Below are positions 44,525 to 56,249 of a stretch of DNA of 64,000 bases, piece after piece. Position 1 is the stretch's first letter; each line of letters opens with the position of its first letter. A program made the translations under genes and the position numbers. The notes under the pieces were generated by a model. The model saw only the letters and a program-made list of their open reading frames with translations, ran no database searches and was not told where the DNA came from. The DNA comes from Hexactinellida sp. DTS-2022 (Eukaryota > Porifera > Hexactinellida), in the NCBI GenBank assembly GCA_028753945.1, contig JAPNXP010000002.1:9734001-9798000 (forward strand), given 5' to 3'.

Positions 44525-45116
44525 TATTGAGCCACACATCAACAGGCACTATCGTCCAGGCGGAGGAGCAGAGTGTTCACCTGGTGTATTGCTTGTCTTA
44601 GCACACTTTGGTTTAACTTAAATTTGTTTTATATTTAATATTGAGCCACACATCATCAGCCACTACCGTCCAGGCGGAGGAGCATAGTGTTTACTTAGTG
44701 TATTGCTTGTCTTAGCCTACTTTGGTTTAACTTAAATTTGTTAAATATTAAATATTGAGCCACACATCAACAGGCACTACCGTCCAGGCGGAAGAGCAGA
44801 GTGTTCACCTGGTGTATTGATTGTCTTAGCACTCTTTGGTTTAACTTAAATTTGTTTCATTTATTTAATATTGAGCCACACATCAACAGGCACTACCTTC
44901 CAGGCGGCGGAGCATAGTGTTTACTTAGTGTTTTGCTTGTCTTAGCACACTTTGGTTTAACTTACATTTGTTTCATTTATTTAATATTGAGCCACACATC
45001 AACAGGAACTAGCCTCCAGGCGGAGGAGCATAGTGTTTACTTAGTGTTTTGCTTGTCTTAGCACACTTTGGTTTAAGTAAAATCAATTCTTTGCGAAATA
45101 TCCTCGAAATACACCT

Positions 45117-45663
45117 TTAAGGTTCAGGTATCCTCTAGAGTACTTCTACCATAACTATTCACCCGAATTAATTAATTTTTTTACAGCGGATTTACTTCAT
45201 CCTCAGGATGCCAAAAATACAATAATATTGGCAAATAAACTAATAGAGGAAAAATCTTTTTTTAAATTTTACCATTTTTGCGGAATAGATCAATGAGAAA
45301 AGATAAACAATACCAAGAATATTATTGATAAAATGTGTTTACCTGGATGTAATATAACTTTTGAGTACAGGAATTTTGAATATCTACATTTTTCTGGATT
45401 TCAAATACTTTTATGTGATGTCGATTTTCAAATGAAGATTTTCCTTATCCAAAATCCAAAAAACCGATGAACTATTCATATTAGGGTAATTCGCAGGACT
45501 GAAAAGTTGTATCTCTACGAGATCTCTCCGAAACCGTTGAGTTTTTGATTCTAGGACCAAAATTGACAAAATGACTTCTTCCGCAATTCTGAAAATGTTA
45601 GTTTTGAGATAGCGGCTTTTGATAAAAAAAATTACAGCAATTATTCCTAAATTGAGGTGACCA
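45117..45663 (+). mobile_element. TTAA MITE family A, truncated by RT element
   Basis: It starts TTAAGGTTCAGGTATCCTCT and follows family A to GAGGTGACCA, where the reverse-transcriptase element begins. The last ~140 bp and the right terminus are not found beyond that element. Confidence 0.88.
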
Positions 45664-46892
45664 TCGGATAGAGTGATTCTTGCCCTGCCTCGTGTCCCGC
45701 CACGACGAGGATCGTTCAGGATGCCGGAAGATGTTGGTGCCAGGGTTTCGGGGTTAGGGAAGGGGCAGGAAAATGACCGTAGGGCCTGAAGTGGAGGCAT
45801 GCCCATTCTTCCCTGGAGTTTATATCGATTCCGAAATGGACGACTGCGTTGGATGCTACTAATGGGCGTCGAATAGTGGAATCGCCGTCGTTCCGGTAGA
45901 TATTCCGCCCTTGTGTTTGCTTTTAAGCTGGCGAAGGTTGGTCGACGTGTAGAATATTTGATGGTAAGCGTGGGCACGGGTCGATAGGACTTAGGGGCTT
46001 TGCATGGTCCCGGGAAATAGCAAATTTCAACAAATGAGTATACAAGATATTCGGCGTCTTGGCCCCTGGCAACCAAGGCAGGCAGGTAGACGCGGAGGAG
46101 AAGCTCAAACGCATCGGCTGGATAGGTCGAAATTCGTGCAATTCTGTGTGCAGAACCAGGCACGTCGCCAGGATTTTTCATCTAGGGGGGGCGGCAAAAT
46201 TACCAGGGGGGGCATGCCCCCCCTCCCCCCCCCCCTCACAAAATTCGTATCAACGAGAGTCGATTATAATATGAAATTATCAAGTTTCTATCTTATATAT
46301 TAAATCTAAATGGTTTGTTTTTTTGTTTGTTGTTTGTTTGTTCGGAATTGATTGAGAAACTGGGTAAGAGCTACAGATTTGTAATTTGGCAGGGAGGTGG
46401 GTAACTACGTATCTAGAAACAAGTTCTAATATCTACGAAAAATATTCACATCTTCAATCTCAAAAGGTAACAAAACCTTTAGCCAATTAAATTCGAGCGT
46501 GGCACAGTATGGATTAGCAGCTAGCATTCAATTAGTATAAATTGATTTAGTGTCTCTAACATTTGTTAAGCGTGCATTATAGAATGCCAATCTGAAACTG
46601 CAATTTAATTGGGCGAGAGAAAAATAATAAATCCAATCATTTATTTGTAATTTACATATTTTAAAGGGTCGTGGCCGCTTACTTCCAACGACTATATATG
46701 GAGTAATTAAGTAAGCTGATTCCAAATATGATGTTGTTAACAACCCATGTGTATATATTTGTTGTTTAGATCTAGACGTTATAAGGAATTTACAAACGTT
46801 ACTTCTGTTATTTGTTGGTTGGGATATATGAGGCACCAGAAGGGTGCTTTCTGCAGCCGCGCAGCGAAAGCAAGCGAAGCGGGCTTGTATAC

Positions 46893-46923
<31 letters not shown>

Positions 46924-48730
46924 ACCTACAACGTTATTTGGCAATAATTTAGCAGGGGGGTATGTCCCGGGGCACGAAATTTTACCAGGGGGGGCATTGC
47001 CCCGGGGCGAGGATTTCTACCAGGGGGGGCATTGCCCCCCTATGCCCCCCCCGTGGCGACGTCCCTGTGCAGAACCCATGAAGGCATGTTTGATTAATTT
47101 TTCGGAAAAATGTAGTGTACGCGTGTCGAACGGTTGAGGGGGCCGGTCTGCCTGCACGCGGGGTATTCTGGCCCTGCGGGCAATCAGCCAATCGGTGTCC
47201 TGAGTGATATTATCGGCTGTTTTCGTGATTTCATAGATGCCGCGCAGCTCGCTCAGCTCACCATCGAGGGGAAATGTGGCGGCAATATCATCGAAGTAGA
47301 TGGTGAATATACGGCCTGGAGGTGGTAAAAATTTAGGACAAGATGGCAGGTTACGATCCGTGCCAGTTCCGCGGCAAGTGGAAGGCCCATCGGGATGCCT
47401 ACTGCTCCGAGGTAATAAATAAATTTTCCGTCGGTGGCGTAATTAAAACGGAGTAGGCCGCAGATTATTTGATAGGACTTCTTGTCGCTATGGAAATAAT
47501 AGAGATAGGCCGCTAGGATGGCCTTGTGTGGTGTAGATGGGTAAAATTTACCAAGTCCCCAGTGTAGATAGTTTGTGGCGGGCGTATTGTTCTAGCCGGG
47601 CCTGTGTGTCGAACACGTCTCGTGTAAGATACTGATTGTCTGCCAGTATTGGTGTAATTTGTCGGCGAAGATATTTAGAGCAGAGGGCCGTCATAGTATT
47701 AGAGTGATTGATGATTGGCCGCAAAAGGGTGGCCATGTGCTCTGGGGTATCATTTAAAAAAAAATGTGTTCGCTGCGGGTGTCGTGGAGGAGATCTTTAA
47801 ACTGGACTTTATGAGCTTTTATATGGAAATAGAGCTTTGGGACTCTATCGTCACAGCTGCCCACTGGAATATCTGAATCTTTTTTGAGGAGGGAGCATTT
47901 GAGGGCGTTGAGACTAGCCAGGTATATCTGTGCGGAGCAGGGTGTGGCTTCGTGTGCCTCCATGTACAGTCTGTACAGCTGCTGAAGGAGTTCTTTTGGG
48001 AGCAGACACATGCCGGAGCCTTTATCTATCACCACCAATGCCAAATTTGCGAGGCGCATCCTTTCAGATAATTGTTTGATGAGCCGCTTATGCTCATGCT
48101 GCATCGCAAGGTTTTTAGTAGGAAGGTCGATCTTTTCGGTAGGCGTAGGCAACAGATTGCTTAATTCTAAAATTTGATTCCAATCCGTGAGGAAGGGTGT
48201 CGCAGAATGATAGTCCGAGTCACTCTGGAAATGCATCCCAAACGATATCAGCTCCTGGAGGATTTGCGCCGTGTCCAGGAGCCACGTTTGGCTTCCGATG
48301 CTATAAGCACGCGGGGTTGAATGTCGTCGTTCCGCATCGATTTGTCTCCTGCGTGTGAAAGAGCTGGTGGTTTTGAAGGAAGGAGTATGCATCCCGTGAC
48401 TTATTGGGTGCCGGGGGCGCCGCCGTCGCTGAGAAAGCTGTTTCCTGCTAACGTCTATTCTTTCGGTTAGTGGCTCTTCGACGGTGTAGGGAGAATCTTC
48501 GTATAACACGTAGACAGGCGCCAACAGGTGCTGCCACGTGGCGGGTAAAGGATGCGGCGTAGATATTTGTCTGTGTGCTGGTTTGGGCGCGCGGGATTCC
48601 ATCTCAAGCTGTTGGCTTGCTCTGTCTTCGAGTTGTTTTTGCTCAATATGGATCCTTGATCGGTCGATACTACTGAGACCCAAGGCACACTGGTCACATC
48701 TGTGCTCGTCGAATAGGTCAAGAGGCAGGG
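45664..48730 (-). mobile_element. reverse-transcriptase retroelement fossil, copy 1
   Basis: This minus-strand retroelement has reverse-transcriptase parts in the expected order: a fingers region with KAHK near 47.80 kb, RPII near 47.72 kb, MPMGLP near 47.39 kb, an FDD catalytic box near 47.29 kb, and a C-terminal region at 45.7-46.15 kb. The KxHK..RPII layout recalls Penelope-like elements, but the family is not settled. It is broken, with several breaks plus a hAT insertion at 46157-47067. No terminal repeats were found. It abuts family A on one side and a pogo MITE on the other. A near-identical copy is at 61981, so the copy pair is young although the element itself was already dead. Confidence 0.7.
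46157..47067. mobile_element. hAT element inside the retroelement
   Basis: Ends CAGGCACGTCGCCAGGATTT and GTGGCGACGTCCCTG are flanked by TGCAGAAC on both sides. G- and C-runs sit near both ends, with a GTTTGTTTGTT tract (46313) and (TAA)n at 46888-46921. Frames across it, such as the minus ORF 46528-46944, have no transposase motif. It is 911 bp. Confidence 0.92.
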
Positions 48731-49074
48731 TTAAGCAGTACTACACATTACAATTTCACATTATAGTTTACCTACACTAGGAGTCACAAATCTATGATAT
48801 TCACGTAATTTTTTTTGAAAAACTCCCACGATTACCTCAGCACGAGTCTCTAGCGTGAGTGGGGGACGCTTAGCGGCCATTACAAAGAATAAAAAGCTGC
48901 TCAAAAGTAAAAAGCATGTTACTCAAGAGAAATAATCTTCGGTGGAGTGAGCGATAAGTGAATGGCGCCCCGATACCCGGGGTTATTTTTAATGAATAAA
49001 AAACAATTTTAACCGACTGCCCCGCATAGAGGGGTGTCCCGATACGCGAGTGCCCCTAACGCGGTGTTCCAATG
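48731..49074 (-). mobile_element. pogo-type MITE I, partial
   Basis: The text AGTACTACACATTACAATTT through ACCTCAGCACGAGTCTCTAG to GCGGTGTTCCAATG is the inverse of 3329-3660. TA follows the intact right end. The other end is lost at the junction with the retroelement. Confidence 0.82.
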
Positions 49075-49384
49075 TAATAACAATCACTACAAATTTAGGT
49101 CTCTGTATATAATTATACTTTTTATATTTAGTTTGTCAGTAAATAAATACCATTGTTCTATTTTGTAATATTGACATTCAACCAAATTCACTATTATTTT
49201 GAAAAAACTACTCTAAATAATTGATCCCCTTTGAACCTAGTTCTAAAAAATCTTTCATTCATGCATATCAAATTGAATAACTTCAAGTGAATTCCCAATT
49301 GGATTGCATTGATTATTGCATGTTACTTTCAATTTGTGTGATTCATTGATCCATAGATTCCATACAATATAACGCGAAATATGA
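49075..49384. other. AT-rich, nothing recognised
   Basis: No ORF, repeat or terminus seen. Confidence 0.35.
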
Positions 49385-49506
49385 GGCCAACTCTATAAGG
49401 CCAATCCACTCTAATAGGCCAAATCTACATAATAAGGCCAACTACTCTAAAGGGCAACTACTCTAAAGGGCCAACTACTCTCAAAGGCCAACTACTCTAA
49501 AAGGCC
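49385..49506. repeat. GGCCAACTACTCTAAA minisatellite
   Basis: About seven units of 16-19 bp (AGGCCAACTACTCTAAA) with small changes. It overlaps the stop of the coiled-coil ORF that follows. Confidence 0.85.
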
Positions 49507-50168
49507 AACTGCGCCACTACAAGAAGTAATTTCTTACTCCCGCCACGCTCTTTCCCTCGATCTCCAAAATTGCTCCCGCTCCTCAATCTCTGCTCTATAT
49601 GCAGCCGCTCTTCTATCCACCTCAGTACCCACTCCTGCTCTCGTAGCCGGCAATCTTCGGCCTCCCATCGACTAAGGGAACGGACTCTTGCTTCCCATAT
49701 TCTGGCGGCGTTCTCCGCCCTCTCCCCTCTTATCTGATAGCTGCGCTCCCAGCGCCAGCTTTCGTCTAGACGCCGCTCAGTCTCCTGAAGGCGTCTATTC
49801 ACTTCCACTTCCCTCATTCTGGAAACACGCAGTTCTTCACTTGTCGCCAGCACCTCCTCTCGAGTTACTCGCACCTCCTCTTCTAAATGGAAGATGCGTC
49901 CTCGAAGCCTCGCGGTTACCTCGTCCTGGGCGTCCCTCCCCCTCCTCATCTCCTCTTCCTGAGCGTCCATTCGCCGCCTCATCTCCTCCATCGCCAGAAA
50001 AATTTCACTATTATTCATTGCTAATAAGTAAATGTAGAAAGCAAAATTATTATCACTAATATTACACTTCCCTGCGTCAAATTTGCTGATTACAATCTTG
50101 TGGTCATTTTTAGATGATCGGAGTGTGTCGATTCCAAATTTATCATCAGAATTGCTGTAGTACGTCAT
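49497..50168 (-). CDS. coiled-coil protein, uncharacterised
   Basis: A 223-residue open frame on the minus strand. The first ~50 residues are AT-rich (MTYYSNSDDKFG...) and may not be translated. From MNNSEIFLAMEEMRRRMDAQ (residue 51) it turns GC-rich and becomes a long Glu/Arg coiled coil: EEVRVTREEVLATSEELRVS, NRRLQETERRLDESWRWE, RWIEERLHIEQRLR. The C-terminus GGSKKLLLVVAQLAF runs into a minisatellite. The codon use differs sharply from the flanks, which supports a real gene or exon. It shares a coiled-coil style with the small proteins of the 39 kb locus but no alignable block. The function is unknown. Confidence 0.5.
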   Translation of the reverse strand: MTYYSNSDDKFGIDTLRSSKNDHKIVISKFDAGKCNISDNNFAFYIYLLAMNNSEIFLAMEEMRRRMDAQEEEMRRGRDAQDEVTARLRGRIFHLEEEVRVTREEVLATSEELRVSRMREVEVNRRLQETERRLDESWRWERSYQIRGERAENAARIWEARVRSLSRWEAEDCRLREQEWVLRWIEERLHIEQRLRSGSNFGDRGKERGGSKKLLLVVAQLAF

Positions 50169-50274
50169 GTTTCATCACAAATGATTGACTAATTATATTC
50201 GATAATTAACGAATATTATATTTTTTTCATTTAATATTACCTTTGCCTATAGAAGTAAACATATTCGAAGAGTA

Positions 50275-50456
50275 CTTTCGACTCCGCTTAATAGAGCCAC
50301 CTCGGCCTCAGGTTGTTTTGACCAGATTATACGGAGAACCCGATTACCGATAATATTGTAAGCCAAACTGTAATTCTGTCTTAAATCCGGTGAAACTTTG
50401 GCCCCATTATGCGGAGAAACCGATTAATCGGTGGCTCTATTGAGCGGAGTTGACTG
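50275..50456. mobile_element. short pogo-type MITE III
   Basis: Right end inverse CAGTCAACTCCGCTCAATAG and left end CTTTCGACTCCGCTTAATAG, with TA flanks; the 27-bp inverted ends include AGAGCCACC. It is 182 bp, with an ATTATACGGAGA/ATTATGCGGAGA internal pair. Confidence 0.82.
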
Positions 50457-50573
50457 TATGTGTATTTCGAATTAGGCCAAATATCTCCAATCCATTCAAC
50501 CAATGTTGGTGGATTAATTCATAATTTATGTTATCTTGTTCTTTTTTGTATTTTATTAGTACTATATTAGAAT

Positions 50574-51174
50574 ATGGCCTATCGGAGAAGGTGTAGAAAT
50601 GATCCAGACGTATTTTGTTATATTTGTGGTAGTTTTATGACTTCCAAACAATCCACGTCTATAACATACTTTGTTAAAAAAGCATATTTCGGATATTTTG
50701 GTATGCGATTAGGTGATCAGGACAAAACATGGGCTCCACATACAGTCTGCCAATCTTGTGTAGAAAATCTGAGACAATGGACTAAAGGAATCAGAAAGAG
50801 TCTAAGTTTTGGCATTCCAATGGTATGGAGAGAGCCTCAAAATCACATTAACGACTGTTACTTTTGTATGACAAATATTTCTGGTTTCAATGCAAAAACC
50901 AAGTCATTGATCATTTATCCAAATTTACCTTCGGCAATTCGACCTGTTCCTCATTCTGTTGAAGTACCTATCCCAGAATTCAGTAAATTGCATGTAATCT
51001 CAGAAATTGATGACTGTGAAATAACAGATTCATCAAGTGGAGAAAATGACTATTTTATTCCTGTCACATCATCTCGTTCTAAGTCTCCCCAATTATTTAA
51101 TCAGTTTGAATTAAATGATCTCGTACGTGATTTAGATTTACCAAAATAAGCTGCAGAACTTTTAGGTTCTAGAC
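50574..51174 (+). pseudogene. conserved Cys-rich animal gene, N-terminal fragment
   Basis: The frame from 50574 reads DPDVFCYICGSFMTSKQ, then FVKKAYFGYFGMRLGDQD, WAPHTVCQSCVENLRQWTKG, GIPMVWREPQNHINDCYFCM and YPNLPSAIRPVPHS, with DLVRDLDLPK at the end. CxxC pairs (CYIC, CQSC, CYFC) suggest zinc binding. I recall this family from insects and cnidarians as an uncharacterised protein of some 600-700 residues. One stop follows DLPK; the homology continues as AAELLGSRL and is then cut by MITE K at TTAA. An acceptor-like TTTTATTAG precedes the ATG. Downstream family parts are at 6437-6735. The family's role is not known to me. Confidence 0.75.
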
Positions 51175-51440
51175 TTAAGGCTCGAGTAAAACCTTCACTA
51201 ATAAAGTCCCCTTCAAATCCAAACTTATATCGGTTTTAGCATTATCTATGCTGAAAACAAATCCGCGATTAAAATTGAATTCGAATTCTATTCGCTCGAG
51301 TGATTGAATTTAGTTCCATATTACGTAATATTAAATTCCTATACCTGACTGAAAATATTCGCGCCGATGTAAGTGAAAAACCAAAAAAGTTTATGTGTTG
51401 ATTATGCATTGTATATTCAATACATATAGTTTGCTAAAAT
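51175..51440 (+). mobile_element. TTAA MITE family K
   Basis: It starts TTAAGGCTCGAGTAAAACC and parallels 6736-6990. The right end is not defined. It interrupts the conserved gene at a different codon from the other copy. Confidence 0.6.
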
Positions 51441-53448
51441 CGTATGGAAGCTTTTGTCATTTTATTAGCTTACTAAGATTTTATAGTGATTCAAATTCAA
51501 AACAAGTTATTTTGGTGATGGTTATTGCATTTTTCCGATTCAAAGAATTACAAGAATTTGTAAATGTATCAGAAACGTTAAATTCTAGTACAAGTTAGGT
51601 AGCACTATAACTACAATAATAATCTGCAAAGAAATCTTCAAAATCATTAAAGAATTTTTCCCTCCATCCGCGCGAGTTGCCCTGGGTTGGTACTTTCTTC
51701 AAGAATATCTGTTTATTTATAATATAATATAGTTTTCCTATATATATACACTTCATTCAGTAGGAATCTTATATAATGGTTATATAACAATGTTAACTAA
51801 GTATTATGCAATTGTTTAATCTTAAGTTATGTAGTGTTAATTAAGCAATAAAAATTAGATAATTCCGCTATAATTTGTGACGAAATCCCCACCAAATTTT
51901 GTATTACGTCAGTGGCGCAAAGTGGCGCAAGTTGGTATATTTCCTAAAGTATTTGGAATTTAGGGATGAAAATTCCTGTGAATATACTCCATCTATAGAG
52001 CATGCGGAATATGCAATAATATACATTTAATCAATTTTCTGGGCCTTAGCGCTATTTCCGCCAAAATGAATGGAGTGAGTATATACAACACACTACACGC
52101 TGATCCTAGTAAGCTAATATTTTCAGTTCTATACCGGCTATATATGTAAGCTATTTTAAGACTGCTAGCGCTCTAATATAAGGCTTCTAAGTACTGATTT
52201 TTTTTGAAATTCTATATTTAAGCTCCCAAAGAGAATAATATAGTACCAAAAGCTTAGTTCTGAAGAATTGAAAAAGATTACAAGGATCTGAATCACTCAA
52301 ATCCATTCTACTACATCCCCTTGAGATTAGCTAGGAAAGTCCTAATATTAAAAAGTCAAATTTTTCATCGGGATTGCTCCATTTTAGAAAAAACGGACGG
52401 TTTTCCCACATTTGAGCCACATTCTTGCTCCCAAAGGTGTCTAGATTTTAATTAAGTACGAAATCGGACAATCCGAACTGTAACAGGTCTAAGTATACTT
52501 ATTATGGTGCTATATTCCAAATCTCAGCGATAAAACTTCAAAAAGTTCCCCAAAACTAAGCTTTGAAATAGTGGCATGCTATAATTAGTTACGGTGGTCT
52601 TCAAGTGGCAGAGAGGATTTTCGACACGTCTACAGCGAAGAATATTGATTCGGGAAGGAATTAAAATCGGCCATCTTGCTGGAATTCAATCACTAATAGT
52701 GTCTGAAAGTTAGAACTAAGCTCCAGTTAGCTTTTGAATTTGGATTTTCTCAATTATGATGATTACATGACACTCCTTATATGGGCATTCGAGATTATTA
52801 GCAAGGTAACCATTTGGTTTTGAGTGATTTTTGACTTTGCAATGATTTAGAAATGATATATCAATGTGATTAGGAATTTAGAGCTTAGCTCTAGAGTCTC
52901 CCGTTTAGGAGATACAAATTTGCATGTGTCATCAAAATTGGTCACATTCACACTACCATATAGGGCAATCTCGAAAACGGTGCGTCCTAGGCTCACAAAA
53001 TGTATTATTCACATATGGGAAACCATGTGTTCTGATCATTTTTCACTAGTCTAACTTGAATTTATCTCTTTTCCTCTCTGAGTTACAAATTAGTTAAGAA
53101 TCCGTACCCTGAAGACCGCCGAAGGGCTATAACTTTTGCAATTTCCACTTTTATCTAAAAATTTTTGTTGAGTTGTGCAAAAATTTTGTCAGACTATCAT
53201 ATGTCTGAATATTGAATCGTTGTAAATACAATAAATAGTTATTTTAACGTGGGCAACACCTTTGGAGTTATAAAACCGCGTTTTAATATTAAAAGCTGCT
53301 CTACTAAAACAGTTATAACTCTGGAAATAATGATCGGATCGATGAAAACCCAAGTCCCATCGATAGATACCATCCTTCCGCAGTGTCTGTAAAAATTTCG
53401 TAAAAATCGGTGAACATTTAATTCCTTATTATTTTGGGCTGAAATAGC
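51441..53448. other. non-coding stretch with dispersed repeat pieces
   Basis: The segment 51735-51800 is an M repeat (CACTTCATTCAGTAGGAAT, GGTTATATAACAATGTTA). The segment 52870-52990 has L words (GAGCTTAGCTCTAGAG, GTCATCAAAATTGGTCACAT). CGGTGGTCTTCAAG at 52593 and CTGAAGACCGCCG at 53108 are inverted and may mark the ends of a decayed element. No gene is supported. Confidence 0.4.
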
Positions 53449-53582
53449 GTTAGCACTCTTTGGTTTAACTTAAATTTGTTTCATTTATTTAATATTGAGC
53501 CACACATCAAATGGCACTACCGTCCAGGCGGAGGAGCAGTGTTCACCTGGTGTATAGCTTGTCTTAGCACACTTGGTTTAAC

Positions 53583-54307
53583 TTAAGGTTCATGTATACT
53601 GTAATGCACTTCTACCAAAAATATTTACCTCATTTACTTGAAATTTTACTGCGGATTTGATTCATCCTTCTATTTGCAAAAATGCAATAATATTTCAATA
53701 ACAAGTAACTGGGAAAATTTTCGGTTTCAAATTTTACTCTTTTGTGTAAGAGATTTTTTAGTAATAATGAACCTTGCAATAGTAAATTCTGTTTAAATGC
53801 GTTTACCTATATCTTGTTTATCCTTTATCGTCTGGGATTGTTCCAATTTTATTTATTTTTAATTTTCTTGAATATTACGTTATGCCAACTTTTTAATCGA
53901 AATTTTCCTATCCAAAACCGCAAAGGTCTGCAACAATTTCTAATTTAATAGATCGCAAACGATACAGGATGTATCTAGACGAGATCTATCCGAAACCGTT
54001 GAGATTTCGATTCTACGTGCAAAACTGAAAAAGTTTCTTATCTACACAAATCTGAAAATGTTAGTTTTGAGATAGCGTGTTTTGAAAAAACTTTTTACAT
54101 CAATTATTCCTAGATTGAGGTGACCAAAGTGTGTTAAACTGGAGAAATAATAGGAATTCTTCTTAGAAATCTCTTGAGAGTACTTATTGGTATAATAAGT
54201 ACTCTCAAGAGTACTCTCACAATCCAAAAATGCAATAAAAGAGAGATAGACAATGATTTGGATTTTAACTAAATTTTCGAATTTTGTAGAGTATACCTGA
54301 ACGTTAA
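53583..54307 (+). mobile_element. TTAA MITE family A' in satellite
   Basis: Near-identical to 41136-41859, differing by about a base, with the same flanking monomers: the duplicate of that insertion. Confidence 0.9.
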
Positions 54308-56249
54308 ATTTGTTCTATATTTAATATTGAGCCACAGATCAACTGGCACTACCGTCCAGGCGGAGGAGCAGAGTGTTCACCTGGTATATTGCTTGTCTTA
54401 GCACTCTTTAATTTAACTTAAATTTGTTTCATTTATTTAATATTGAGCCACACATCAACAGGAACTAGCGTCCAGGGGAGGTGCAGAGTGTTACTTAGTG
54501 TATTGCTTGTCTTAGCACTCTTTGGTTTAACTTAAATTTGTTTCATTTATTTAATATTGAGCCACACATCAACAGGAACTAGCGTCCAGGCGGAGGAGCA
54601 TAGTGTGCACTTAGGGTATTGCTTGTCTTAGCCCACTTTGGTTTAACTAAAATTTAGTTTATTTATTTAATATTGAGCCACACATCCACTGGCACTACCG
54701 TCCAGGCGGAGGAGCAGAGTGTTCACCTGGTATATTACTTGTCCTAGCACTCTTTGATTTAACTTAAATTTGTTTCATTTATTTAATATTGAGCCACACA
54801 TCAACAGGAACTAACGTCTAGGGGAGGAGCAGAGTGTTCACTTAGTGTATTGCTTGTCTTAGCACTCTTTGGTTTAACTTAAATATGTTTCATTTATTTA
54901 ATATTGAGCCACACATCAACAGGAACTAGCGTCCTGGGGAGGAGCAGAGTGTTTCTTAGTGTATTGCTTGTCTTAGCACTCTTTGGTTTAACTTAAATTT
55001 GTTTCATTTATTTAATATTGAGCCACACATCAACAGGAACTAGCGTCCAGGCGGAAGAGCATAGTGTGCACTTAGGGTATTGCTTGTCTTAGCCCACTTT
55101 GGTTTAACTAAAATTTAGTTTATTTTTTAATATTGAGCCACACATCAACAGGGACTACCGTCCAGGCGGAGGAGCAGAGTGTTCACCTGGTGTATTGCTT
55201 GTCTTAGCACACTTTGGTTTAACTTAAATTTGTTTCATTTATTTAATATTGAGCAACACATCAACAGGCACTACAGTCCAGGCGGAGGAGCATAGTGTTT
55301 ACTTAGTGTTTTGCTTGTCTTAGCACACTGTTGTTTAACTTAAATTTGTTTTATTTATAATATTGAGCCACACATCAACAGGCACTACCGTCCAGGCGGT
55401 GGAGCAGAGTGTTCACCTGTTGTATTGCTTGTCTTAGCACACTTTGATTAACTTAAATTTGTTCTATATTTAATATTGAGCCACACATCAACTGGCACTA
55501 CCGTCCAGGCGGAGGAGCAGAGTGTTCACCTGGTATATTGCTTGTCTTGGCACTCTTTAATTTAAATTAAATTTGTTTCATTTATTTAATATTGAGCCAC
55601 ACATCCACTGGCACTACAGTCCAGGCGGAGGATCATAGTGTTCACCTGTTGTATTGCTTGTCTTAGCACACTTTGATTAACTTAAATGTGTTCTATATTT
55701 AATATTGAGCCACACATCAAATGGCACTACCGTCCAGGCGGAGGAGCAGAGTGTTCACCTGGTGTATTGCTTGTCTTAGCACACTTTGGTTTAACTTAAA
55801 TTTGTTTTATATTTAATATTGAGCCACACATCATCAGGCACTACCGTCCAGGCGGAGGAGAATAGTGTTTACTTAGTGTTTTGCTTGTCTTAGCACACTT
55901 TGGTTTAACTTAAATTTGTTTCATTTATTTAATATTGAGCCACACATCAACAGGAACTAGCCTCCAGGCGGAGGAGCAGAGTGTTCACCTGGTGTATTGC
56001 TTGTCTTAGCACTCTTTAATTTAACTTAAATTTGTTTCATTTATTTAATATTGAGCCACACATCCACTGGCACTACAGTTCAGGCGGAGGATCATAGTGT
56101 TCACCTGTTGTATTGCTTGTCTTAGCACACTTTGATTAACTTAAATGTGTTCTATATTTAATATTGAGCCACACATCAAATGGCACTACCGTCCAGGCGG
56201 AGGAGCAGAGTGTTCACCTGGTGTATTGCTTGTCTTAGCACACTTTGGT

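Larger units (their letters stand above)
40673..45078 (+). repeat. 117-bp satellite, plus orientation, array 2
   Basis: About 25 monomers at 40677-41135, 41860-43819 and 44525-45078. The consensus includes TTTGGTTTAACTTAAATTTG, ATTTAATATTGAGCCACACA, GTCCAGGCGGAGGAGCA and TGTATTGCTTGTCTTAGCAC. Two or three monomer subtypes alternate (CACCTGGTGT versus CACTTAGTGT). The array starts at the TTAA end of the 11.3 kb element and ends at a TTTGGTTTAA. Two TTAA MITEs are inserted in it. Confidence 0.95.

Noticed and set aside
40677-45078. Regular ~117-bp repeats as a possible CRISPR array
   Set aside because: The whole unit repeats with scattered differences and there is no constant-repeat/unique-spacer pattern; the context is eukaryotic.
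45411-45660. C-terminal extension of the retroelement frame into family A sequence
   Set aside because: The frame runs through the element junction by chance; that part is the MITE.
46844-47191. ORFs with poly-Asn and Pro/Gly-rich tracts (repeated at 63161-63508)
   Set aside because: Produced by a TAA microsatellite and G/C runs inside a hAT element.
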